DNA from: an uncultured Pseudomonadota bacterium
GTDB taxonomy: Bacteria; Pseudomonadota; Gammaproteobacteria; Enterobacterales; Succinivibrionaceae
Assembly: GCA_900319705.1 (NCBI GenBank)
Contig: ONPL01000026.1
Location: forward strand, 1-58,248
Reading direction: 5' to 3'
DNA length: 58,248 nucleotides
In this document: in pieces, positions 36,055-43,661 of the stretch
Layout: the number at the start of each line of letters is the position of its first letter
Position numbering within the stretch: the stretch's first letter is position 1
Made by a program: the position numbers and the translations under genes
Notes under the pieces: generated by a model
What the model was told of the DNA's origin: nothing
Databases searched by the model: none
What the model saw: only the letters and a program-made list of their open reading frames with translations

Positions 36055-37203
36055 ATGAAGTCTCGCATCAGTACCAATGTAACAGCGGCCATGGTGGTAA
36101 CAGCTTCTGTTTTATTGTCCGGATGTTCCTTTTATCTTACCGATCTGCTGCACGATTCCCCGAAATCCGCCAACAACGGATTCCGCTATCTGAACACCGA
36201 TGCCGATCGGCTTAAGTTTGCAGTCGATCCTGAGCACAGTAATTTCAACTTTAACGAAAAATACTATATTCAGAATGAAAATATCAACCCTGATGATGCC
36301 ATGGTGGGCAAACAGATTGATATTACTGCACCGATCCAGATCCTTGATTCCATCCCGGGTTCTGTTTCAACTCTGAAGAACAATGTTGCAGTCATGTCTG
36401 TGGATACCTATGAAAGCGGTTATGAGAACTATGATAATATTCTGTGGGACAAATTTCTCAACTACCTCAAAACCAATAATATCGGTATAGAGAAAATTGA
36501 TTCACTCAATAATACACTGTCAACCGGATGGTTTTCGGTTGATGTGAATTTCAACCGCATCACTCCTAAAATGCTGGCAGACAATGACGATCTGGAAGAA
36601 TACCGCGTTAAGTACGACGTGGCCATCAAATCAGTTCCTGAAAAACATATCGTACAGATGGCCGCCGCTCTGACCAATTTCAAGGTGTACCACCAGGGTG
36701 ATCGTATTTATGCCGATCCGGACAGCTTTGTTCAGTCCAGATATTCGAGTCTTTTCCTGAATGATTTTATCTCTTCTCTGCACGGTGGCAGTGCTGCCAC
36801 CGGTGACAGCGGCGTAACTGTGGCTCACACCGGTTATATTACCGCCAGCCTCGGCCGTGACAAGAACGGTCAGTATGCGTGGGTAATCAACGCTGATTAT
36901 GAAACAGTATGGAACCGTTTCATAAAAATGCTTCCTGCCTGTGGCTTTGAAGTACTGCTGAATGAGAAGACCCGCGGTATTGTAGATGTCGACTATGATG
37001 AACCTAGTGACAGCTTCTTTACCAGCAACGGTATTGATAACTATGTGATTGAAGATGACAAGTACCGTTTCCAGGTAGGTATTGAAAACGGCAAGACTGT
37101 GATCACCATTTTCAACAATCTCAAACAGCCGCTCAGTGACGATCTGTTCCTGAAGATGTACAGCGGATTCGCCCGCTCGATAGAACTTGAATTCAATAAG
37201 TAA
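36055..37203 (+). CDS. bamC: BamC-like outer-membrane assembly lipoprotein
   Basis: Encodes 382 residues. The ATG at 36055 follows GGAG by 9 bases; an earlier in-frame start would sit on the ribosome site. The lipoprotein signal ends in the lipobox LLSGC (about residue 25). The mature N-terminus contains the YLTDLLHDSPKSAN-type extended segment. Two helix-grip domains follow: WDKFLNYLKTNNIGIEKID, and later VWNRFIKMLPACGFEVL. This is the BamC layout. BamC is an accessory lipoprotein of the BAM complex that binds BamD through its N-terminal strand. Usual E. coli neighbour dapA is absent. It is flanked by its own promoter and terminator. Confidence 0.85.
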   Translation: MKSRISTNVTAAMVVTASVLLSGCSFYLTDLLHDSPKSANNGFRYLNTDADRLKFAVDPEHSNFNFNEKYYIQNENINPDDAMVGKQIDITAPIQILDSIPGSVSTLKNNVAVMSVDTYESGYENYDNILWDKFLNYLKTNNIGIEKIDSLNNTLSTGWFSVDVNFNRITPKMLADNDDLEEYRVKYDVAIKSVPEKHIVQMAAALTNFKVYHQGDRIYADPDSFVQSRYSSLFLNDFISSLHGGSAATGDSGVTVAHTGYITASLGRDKNGQYAWVINADYETVWNRFIKMLPACGFEVLLNEKTRGIVDVDYDEPSDSFFTSNGIDNYVIEDDKYRFQVGIENGKTVITIFNNLKQPLSDDLFLKMYSGFARSIELEFNK

Positions 37204-37244
37204 AAGAGCCTGGACTGAAAAGTCTTCTGTCAAATAAACTGTAA

Positions 37245-37269
37245 ATCCCGCACCTGATGCGGGATTTTT
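37245..37269 (+). terminator. Rho-independent terminator after bamC
   Basis: ATCCCGCA (37245-37252), a 5-base loop, TGCGGGAT (37258-37265), then TTTT. Confidence 0.88.
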
Positions 37270-37381
37270 CGATCCTGTCTGCGGTGGTGGATGATTTGAA
37301 AGATATTCAGACCTGTGCTGACACGGTCACAACTGTTCCGGATTGTACTATCTGTCTTAATAACTGTTACAGCAGACAGAG

Positions 37382-37418
37382 AAAAAAAACGGAAGCGCGG
37401 TGGTCACCTGCTGCTTCC
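37382..37418 (-). terminator. Rho-independent terminator of M15 operon
   Basis: On the minus strand GGAAGC (37418-37413) pairs with GCTTCC (37396-37391), with GGTG/CACC-type pairing inside. An eight-T run follows (A run 37382-37389). It sits 27 bp past the stop of the minus-strand M15 peptidase gene. Confidence 0.7.
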
Positions 37419-37444
37419 GTTGAGTCTGTTATCCTTATTTCCGG

Positions 37445-38149
37445 TCAGGTATTGAAGTGCTGATCTTTGTTGGTTTCATTAATGATGTAGTCATCGTACA
37501 GTTCATCGACCATGTTGAGCAGACAGTACTTTCCGGCTATCGGTGAAGATCTGATCAGATCCTCGATATTTTTTCTGGTGACAAACGGAAGAAATTTCTC
37601 GGCCTCAGATCTGTAGCTGATGTGCCAAAGTTCACTGCCGACCCTTACACGGGCGTCATCAGTGAACGGACGGTAGAATCCGAACTTTTCCATGTTCTGA
37701 TCCAGCCACTGAGTCAGCGGATGGAAAATCCCGTCTTTATCATACTCTGCGGCAACCAGCTGAAGTTCATAGTTTTCCGGCATCAGTGCAGGGGAGTAGA
37801 CATCGAGATCAGTACCCCAGTGATGGCGGCTGAATCCCGGCAGTGCCGACCAGTACAGGATCGCATAGGCCGCCTCGATTCCTGTAAGCTGACCGATATT
37901 CACCGGCTGTCCGTGATTGTCGAGAACTGTTCTGTCCCCCATGTATTTTTCATTCCAGATTGTCAGCTGGCGGTCAAAGTCGCGGAAAGAAGAAGCCGGG
38001 GCAAGATCGATCCCGTCCTGCTGTGCAGCTTTGCACATGGCAAGAAAAGCCTCCGCAGTAGGTGCAGTGAGTCTGCAGTTTTTAAATTCAGCCACTTCGA
38101 TCAGGTGTGACGGATCGCGCCCGCAGAAATTATCAAATGTGTAGTCCAT
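37445..38149 (-). CDS. VanY/LdcB-type M15 peptidase without signal peptide
   Basis: Encodes 234 residues; ATG after GGAG. M15 metallopeptidase zinc-site motifs are present: SRHHWGTDLDVY (SxHxxGxxxD) and SELWHISY (ExxH). An upstream PASSFRDFDRQ strand is also typical of D,D- and L,D-carboxypeptidases. No signal peptide or lipobox is seen, which is unusual because the expected peptidoglycan substrate is outside the inner membrane. It could process cytosolic muropeptides or leave by another route. It is the last gene of a three-gene minus-strand operon with two small unknown proteins. Confidence 0.87.
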   Translation of the reverse strand: MDYTFDNFCGRDPSHLIEVAEFKNCRLTAPTAEAFLAMCKAAQQDGIDLAPASSFRDFDRQLTIWNEKYMGDRTVLDNHGQPVNIGQLTGIEAAYAILYWSALPGFSRHHWGTDLDVYSPALMPENYELQLVAAEYDKDGIFHPLTQWLDQNMEKFGFYRPFTDDARVRVGSELWHISYRSEAEKFLPFVTRKNIEDLIRSSPIAGKYCLLNMVDELYDDYIINETNKDQHFNT

Positions 38150-38172
38150 TAAAACTCCGGTTTCAGGGTGTC

Positions 38173-38424
38173 TCAGTCATGTTCTTCAAGGATGTACAGC
38201 TGGGACAGATGGTGGTTTAGAAATTTGAATACATTGAATACGGCCAGTGTTTTTGCTGAAGGGGTACCGTCATCATTCAGGTAGTACTCCCCGCTGAAAA
38301 CAAATGCCTCATTGGAATTTCTGACATCAATGACTTCAATTCCTTCAACGTAGTCATCGCATTCCTTCATTATTTTATTTGCGATGGCGATTAAATCATT
38401 TTTTGCTATTGGTTTGCGTTCCAT
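38173..38424 (-). CDS. small protein of unknown function
   Basis: Encodes 83 residues; ATG after GGAG. It is acidic and soluble, with no motif I recognise: an N-terminal helix with ANKIMKECDDYVEG, strands VFSGEYYLNDDG, and a C-terminal helix FKFLNHHLSQLYIL. It lies 23 bp upstream of the M15 peptidase gene in the same operon. It may be a cytosolic accessory protein; no function assigned. Confidence 0.7.
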   Translation of the reverse strand: MERKPIAKNDLIAIANKIMKECDDYVEGIEVIDVRNSNEAFVFSGEYYLNDDGTPSAKTLAVFNVFKFLNHHLSQLYILEEHD

Positions 38425-38480
38425 ATTACAGCTCCGAATGCATATAAAAACCCGGGAAGATCTTAGATCAACCGGTGACC

Positions 38481-38906
38481 TTAATCAACACGGTCATAGT
38501 GAAGGTAGATTTTTCGCTGAAACTTCAGGAATTTCTCTGCATTTTCACTGATGCAGTCCTGTACTGAGGTTTCCTCCCGCAGACAGTGCCGGTTGAGCCA
38601 GTCCTTTTCGGTTTCACTGAAGTGAGGGACTGTCTCGAGCATCTGGTGTTCATAGTGGGCGGCAAGATAGCGGTCAAGAGGAAAAATTCCCGTCAGTGAT
38701 TTTACGGTGTGGATCAGAAATACCGGCAGAATAACAGCATCAAAATCAAATCTATCTCCGGTCCAGTGCTCTGCAAGGGAAGTTCCGCTGTAGCTGCCGT
38801 CCTGAGGAGCTTTTGCCGCATTCTCCTCCGGATGGCGTTCAATGTAGGATGACCATGCATCCGCACCGGCTAGAGTTCCCGGTGTCGTGTCTATCAGAAA
38901 TATCAT
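38481..38906 (-). CDS. small soluble protein of unknown function
   Basis: Encodes 141 residues; the ATG follows a strong AAGGAGGG. Residues MIFLIDTTPGTLAGADAW suggest a short beta strand and loop, not a signal peptide. The remainder is helical and rich in His, Glu and aromatic residues (LAAHYEHQMLETVPHFSETEKDWLNRHCL). It leads a three-gene minus-strand operon with an 83-residue protein and an M15 peptidase. Family not recognised. Confidence 0.72.
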   Translation of the reverse strand: MIFLIDTTPGTLAGADAWSSYIERHPEENAAKAPQDGSYSGTSLAEHWTGDRFDFDAVILPVFLIHTVKSLTGIFPLDRYLAAHYEHQMLETVPHFSETEKDWLNRHCLREETSVQDCISENAEKFLKFQRKIYLHYDRVD

Positions 38907-39020
38907 ACAACCCTCCTTATTGCTCTTCCCGAATTATATCATTGCAGTGCGTTTTTGTCCCCGCCAGTCAATGCTGTGCAGATGCTTTAATTTTCGAAAA
39001 GTGCCATGTCAGTGTTTTTG

Positions 39021-39029
39021 TGATATACT
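39021..39029 (+). promoter_or_regulatory. extended -10 promoter of porin gene
   Basis: TGA followed by TATACT at 39024-39029 is an extended -10 element 64 bp before the porin ATG. No strong -35 is visible. The leader downstream is AT-rich. Confidence 0.5.
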
Positions 39030-39092
39030 ACGCAAAAAACAACTGTATGATAATTGTTCATACCAATATTGAATAATACGATAGGAAATGAT

Positions 39093-40139
39093 ATGAAAAA
39101 AATTTTAGCAGTGGCTGTTGCCGCCGCATTTTACGCAGGCACAGCGGGAGCCGCCACCGTTTACAGTGATGATTCCTCCAGACTTGATATACTCGGCCGT
39201 GTAAAGGTGGATCTGGCAAACAATGATGCCGATGCAGAACACCGCATGCTTCAGACAGCCCGTTTCGGTGTATACGGCAAAACCGCAGTGACTGACGGTA
39301 TTTCCGTATTCGGTAAACTTCTTTACGATCTGTCAGCCCAGGATGACAAGGCGGAGGATCGTATCAACATCCGTTACGGTTTTGCAGGATTTGATTTCGG
39401 TGACTACGGCACACTTGCTTTCGGACGTTTCGAGGATGCATATTATAAAAGTACCGCTCCTACTGATCTGTTTTTGAACTGGGGTGACGGCGGTGTTTCA
39501 TACTGGAAGCTTTCTCCTAATGATTACGGCGGAAGACTTGACGGCCAGGTCCTTTATGATGTCAATTACCAGGGGTATTTTCTGGCTCTGTCCTATCAGT
39601 TCAGAGATCTGTCAAAGCAGATTGATCACTCCTACGGCGGTACCTTCGGATATGAGTTTGAAAACGTATGGGGCAAGCCGCTCGGTCTGATGGCCGGTTT
39701 CAACCGCTACAGCGGATACGAAAGCAATAACAAGTACGGCTATCGCGAGGACGGATATTTCTACGGTGCGGACAAGCATGAGTGGGCACTGTCTGCATAC
39801 TGGGGAAGCTATGGTGCTCCGGGTATGTATATGGCGCTGGTATATAATTACGGCAAACTTGATCATACCTATGCCGGTCGCGGTTTTGAAGCTTCACTTG
39901 CCTATACCACACCTCAGACCGACTGGACCTTTATGGCCACATACGGCTACCTCCATAATGAGGAGAAGAAACTCAGCCGCAATGATAAATCCGTTCTTTC
40001 CTCAAAACTCGGCGGCGAAATTATTTATAATCTGACCGCCAATTTCCAGATTTATACCGAACTTGAACGTCGTTATGAATCTGTATTTGTTGATGAAAGT
40101 GAGAATGCCGCTCTGCTCGGTCTGATTTACAATTTCTAG
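39093..40139 (+). CDS. outer-membrane general porin
   Basis: Encodes 348 residues; ATG at 39093 after AGGAAATG. The signal peptide MKKILAVAVAAAFYAGTAGA is followed by the porin first strand ATVYSDDSSRLDILGRVKVDL. Alternating short strands rich in Tyr, Phe and Gly follow (YGKTAVTDGISVFGKLLYDL; GFAGFDFGDYGTLAFGRFEDA). A C-terminal strand ends in Phe (LGLIYNF), the BAM recognition signal. Length and pattern fit a trimeric 16-strand OmpC/OmpF-type channel. The strong extended -10 and codon bias suggest high expression. Convergent with the SDR gene, with a T-rich possible terminator around 40152-40195. Confidence 0.94.
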   Translation: MKKILAVAVAAAFYAGTAGAATVYSDDSSRLDILGRVKVDLANNDADAEHRMLQTARFGVYGKTAVTDGISVFGKLLYDLSAQDDKAEDRINIRYGFAGFDFGDYGTLAFGRFEDAYYKSTAPTDLFLNWGDGGVSYWKLSPNDYGGRLDGQVLYDVNYQGYFLALSYQFRDLSKQIDHSYGGTFGYEFENVWGKPLGLMAGFNRYSGYESNNKYGYREDGYFYGADKHEWALSAYWGSYGAPGMYMALVYNYGKLDHTYAGRGFEASLAYTTPQTDWTFMATYGYLHNEEKKLSRNDKSVLSSKLGGEIIYNLTANFQIYTELERRYESVFVDESENAALLGLIYNF

Positions 40140-40177
40140 TTCCTGACTCTCAGCTGCAGTTTCAGGTATATGCCGTA

Positions 40178-40927
40178 TCAGCTCTTTATTTTTTTAAACA
40201 GCCGGTACGGCATTATTTTTACCGCCAGCATGATCCAGCGCCAGTACCACGGACAGTAGATGATTCTTCTGTCCTTTTTCAGACCGCTGACGATAGTTCT
40301 TGCAACCGCGGCGGGTTCCGCCACCAGCCGTCGATCTTTTCTGTTGCTGATCATCGGCGTTGCAACCAGTCCGGGTCTGATGATCCTGATCCCGATATTG
40401 AGTTTCTGCTGACTGCAGAAAGCGTTGAGTCCTTCGGCAAATTCGGAAACTGCCGCCTTGCCGGCACCGTAGCAGTAGTTGGAGGCTCTGGCCCTGCATC
40501 CTGCAACCGAGCCGATTACTGCAATGGTCAGATTGTGGCGGCAGCTGTTGCGTATGTATACACTTCTAATATACTCGTTCATGAACAGGGCCGGATAGAT
40601 GAAATTGACTCTCATTGTCGTTTCAAGTTCACGGGGATCCTGCACGGTGCTGTCAGTCAGTCTTCCTACCGCAATCAGCAGCAGATCGGTCTGCGGATCC
40701 ATCTTTTCCATCAGATCTGCAGTAATTTCAGTTCCGGAGGCTACTATGGAAGAGCAGTGCAGAGACGGCTCCCGTGATTTGATATCCCTGATGCGGCTGA
40801 GGTTGGTCTGCTCACTGCGGGAAATCAGAGAAAATTTTTCTGCCCCGTCTGCGGCCAGAATTCTGATTATTTCCCCCGCAATGGCGGAGCCGGCACCCAG
40901 AACGGTGATGTTTCTGAATTTTTTCAT
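40178..40927 (-). CDS. short-chain dehydrogenase, DprE2-like
   Basis: Encodes 249 residues. The Rossmann start ITVLGAGSAIAGEI carries the NAD(P)-binding glycine pattern. A Ser in VIGSVAGCRA and YCYGAGKAAV (YxxxK) provide the catalytic residues. A C-terminal WYWRWIMLAVKIMPYRLFKK segment resembles the amphipathic tail of DprE2-type decaprenylphosphoryl-ribose 2-keto reductases. No DprE1-like partner is in the window, so substrate is open. The ribosome site is weak (GAGAA, then a long spacer). Single gene, minus strand. Confidence 0.85.
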   Translation of the reverse strand: MKKFRNITVLGAGSAIAGEIIRILAADGAEKFSLISRSEQTNLSRIRDIKSREPSLHCSSIVASGTEITADLMEKMDPQTDLLLIAVGRLTDSTVQDPRELETTMRVNFIYPALFMNEYIRSVYIRNSCRHNLTIAVIGSVAGCRARASNYCYGAGKAAVSEFAEGLNAFCSQQKLNIGIRIIRPGLVATPMISNRKDRRLVAEPAAVARTIVSGLKKDRRIIYCPWYWRWIMLAVKIMPYRLFKKIKS

Positions 40928-41211
40928 TTTGCTTTTTTTCTCGTATATATGATATGCAGTGTGACTGCTGTAAGAAATATTAAAACATTCCGGTCTCTGT
41001 TTTGCACCTATTTTCTTTCGGTTATGATCTCAGAACTGAATATTCTGCTGTATTTTCTGCATAATTTGATCGGCTCTGATTTTTTTCCGCCATTATTGAT
41101 AAACTGTTTCACCGGCAGGCTGAACAATAATATAATTCCGCATGGGTGTGTTAATGATTTGCGTCCCGTCGGGAAAAAATGCGGCGGTGATTTTTAGGAT
41201 CTTATTTGTTA

Positions 41212-42189
41212 ATGAAGAAAACTATCAAGTCGGTTGCAGTTAATCTCGTTCTTCTGTTTTTTACAGCCGGCGCTTTCTATATTTATATTAATGCCAGAGA
41301 ACCGGGACTGCTTACACTGGTTTCCGGCATTATTGCTCTGACCGTTGTGTTTATCTACGATCTGGTGATTTACCACTGTCATGCATCTGATGCCGGAAAC
41401 ACTGAGGATGAAGCGGCGCAGGATGAGCCGGAACCTGAGCATATTGAACCGATTTCTGCGGTGGATGTTAATGGAGATGTTCCGGCCATTCAGGTGGATC
41501 CGCACATCATGGACAGTATTAAAATCGGTAAAAACTATTACAACGGACGGGGGCTTCCGCGGGATTTCACCAAAGCATTCTCTCTTCTTTTTGAAGGTGC
41601 TCTGGCCGGAGATGCCGAGGCTCAGATGTATGTCGGAAGAATGTTCATGTACGGTCAGGGGATCAGTCCAAACCTGAATAACGGCAAGGTTTGGCTTGAA
41701 GCCTCATCTTTTCAGGGCAATGCCGAAGCCCAGTATCTTCTCGGGACTGTCTACGCGGAAAAAGACGATACGGTAAGTATGCTCAAGGCGGTCTATTTTC
41801 TGACAAAATCGTCGGAGCAGGGTTCTGAGAAGGCAAGAATGCGGCTTAGGGAGCTGATGCGCAACAATACCGCCGCCCAGAAGGCTGATCTTAAGAGTGT
41901 ATCATCCGAATGTTATTATGATTATGAAAACAATCCGTTTATCAGCGGGATCTGCATAGCTGCAAATCAGAGCAGACGCATGGCTGCCGACGGAGATCTT
42001 AAACGGGCCTATAAACTTCTCAATGTTGATGAAGCTGCAGGATATGAGGAGATCAGACAGGCTTATCTTAATCTGATGCTCAGATTCCATCCGGACAAGA
42101 ACAGGGTTGACAGCCAGAAGGTTCTGCAGGTACGGGATGCATATGATTTGATCTGTGAACATCTTAAACGTGAACCTACCCAGGTTTAG
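41212..42189 (+). CDS. membrane-anchored Sel1-repeat and J-domain protein
   Basis: Encodes 325 residues; ATG at 41212 after AGGAT. Two N-terminal membrane helices (about 8-27 and 32-51) are followed by an acidic linker. Two to three Sel1-type repeats come next (KAFSLLFEGALAGDAEAQMYVGRMFMYGQGI; ASSFQGNAEAQYLLGTVY; KSSEQGSEKARMRL). A C-terminal J domain has the HPD motif in RFHPDKN near residue 293. J domains stimulate DnaK, and Sel1 repeats bind proteins, so this should be a membrane co-chaperone or scaffold facing the cytosol. It resembles DjlA-type proteins only in having a membrane anchor and a J domain. Confidence 0.85.
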   Translation: MKKTIKSVAVNLVLLFFTAGAFYIYINAREPGLLTLVSGIIALTVVFIYDLVIYHCHASDAGNTEDEAAQDEPEPEHIEPISAVDVNGDVPAIQVDPHIMDSIKIGKNYYNGRGLPRDFTKAFSLLFEGALAGDAEAQMYVGRMFMYGQGISPNLNNGKVWLEASSFQGNAEAQYLLGTVYAEKDDTVSMLKAVYFLTKSSEQGSEKARMRLRELMRNNTAAQKADLKSVSSECYYDYENNPFISGICIAANQSRRMAADGDLKRAYKLLNVDEAAGYEEIRQAYLNLMLRFHPDKNRVDSQKVLQVRDAYDLICEHLKREPTQV

Positions 42190-42452
42190 CTGTTCTTTCT
42201 AGTTACATACATGCTCCCGGCCGGAGTGATACGTGGCCTGCAGGCCGGAGAACGCTGTGACATTCTGATCCTTTTGTTTTGCCCGGCCGCACCGTTTCTG
42301 TTAAGATCTGCTGGTTTTACGACTGTTAGATTTCAAAAATAACGGTTTCACGAAAGTTTGATAATTACTGCTCCCTGATCCAGGAGCGTTGATATTCATC
42401 GGGACGGCAGTTCCATCCCTGCTCCGGAGCGGACTATATTCAGCGGATACAG
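42190..42452. other. intergenic region with GC-rich palindromes
   Basis: 263 bp between the Sel1/J gene and yhcC. GGCCTGCAGGCC at 42235-42246 is a 12-base palindrome. CTCCCGGCC near 42214 can also pair with GGCCGGAG at 42243-42250. This may be a terminator without a clean T run. No gene seen. Confidence 0.35.
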
Positions 42453-43400
42453 ATGCATTTAGACGATTTTGTTCACACGGTGGGTGCCGAATGGCAGCAC
42501 CGTTATAAAGAAAAAATTCACAAACTGACTCTGTCGGCAGGTTTTTCATGTCCGAACCGTGACGGAACCATCGGGCGGGGCGGCTGTACCTTCTGCAATG
42601 TGGATGCATTTACCGATCCTGCCGGCGGTCTGTCGGTGGCCGAGCAACTCTGCCGCGGCCGCAAAAACATTGCGGAGCGCAGCCGCAGATATTTTGCCTA
42701 TTTTCAGGCCTACACCAGCACCTATGCGGAGGTGGAGTATCTGCGACATCTGTACGATCAGGCTCTGTGCGAGGCTGATATAGTCGGTCTGTGTGTGGGA
42801 ACCCGCCCCGACTGTCTGAGCAGAGAATGCATAGATCTGCTTCTGTCCTATGCCGACCGGGGATTCGACATCATTGTTGAACTGGGACTGCAGACAGCCA
42901 ACGACCGCACTTTAAAGGCAATCAACCGCGGACACGATTTCCGGTGCTACCATGATTCCTGCAGGCTTCTGCGCAGTTACGGGTTCGAAGTATGCACTCA
43001 TATGATAATAGGCCTTCCCCGCGAGGATCTTGATGACAATATGAGAACGCTGAACCTCGTGCTTGATGCAGGAACCACTGCGCTTAAGCTTCATCCTCTG
43101 CATGTTGTCAGGGGATCGGTCATGGAGGGGCAGTACCGCGCCGGAAGACTCAGTCTTCCGACCCAGGAGCAGTATGTGCAGATAGCCGGTGAACTTATTG
43201 CAAACACTCCTGCTGATATAGTTTTCCACCGGGTAAGTGCCACCGCGCGGATTGATCAGCTGGTGGCTCCGGACTACTGCATCAAAAGATTTCCGGTTAT
43301 TGATGCTGTTGCCTGCTACCTTGCAAAATACGGCGCCCAGGGCTGCGCCATCGGTGATTTCTACGAGAAGGAGAGGTATTTCCGCCGGAGTGAAGACTGA
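42453..43400 (+). CDS. yhcC: YhcC-family radical SAM protein
   Basis: Encodes 315 residues. It opens YKEKIHKLTLSAGFSCPNRDGTIGRGGCTFCNVDAF, whose cysteines form the TIGR01212-type radical SAM site with long spacing between the first and the last two Cys. Further family blocks are GTRPDCL, VELGLQTAND, HMIIGLPRED and LHPLHVVRG. Elp3-like fold with a C-terminal extension. Function of YhcC is not firmly established. The start ATG at 42453 has a weak ribosome site (GCGG), so a start a little downstream cannot be excluded, but the family N-terminus fits. Confidence 0.9.
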   Translation: MHLDDFVHTVGAEWQHRYKEKIHKLTLSAGFSCPNRDGTIGRGGCTFCNVDAFTDPAGGLSVAEQLCRGRKNIAERSRRYFAYFQAYTSTYAEVEYLRHLYDQALCEADIVGLCVGTRPDCLSRECIDLLLSYADRGFDIIVELGLQTANDRTLKAINRGHDFRCYHDSCRLLRSYGFEVCTHMIIGLPREDLDDNMRTLNLVLDAGTTALKLHPLHVVRGSVMEGQYRAGRLSLPTQEQYVQIAGELIANTPADIVFHRVSATARIDQLVAPDYCIKRFPVIDAVACYLAKYGAQGCAIGDFYEKERYFRRSED

Positions 43401-43661
43401 CGGTTGTTTTTCCTATCATTTTTTTCTGCTGCGATTCTAAAAACATCATATGTTGGATGAGCCGCCATTCCATACACGATATCTAGTTGATTTATCATGA
43501 TTCTTAACTTTTTGAAAAGTGTGATCATATTAAAATTTTGATTAAATAAAAATCATATTCGTTGTGAGTTGTTTGAATTATGATCGATAATCGTCGAGAT
43601 TGGAGATCTTATGATTTCCAGAGATTATGTTTTCATTTGTTTGTTCAAATTCGGAGATAAG

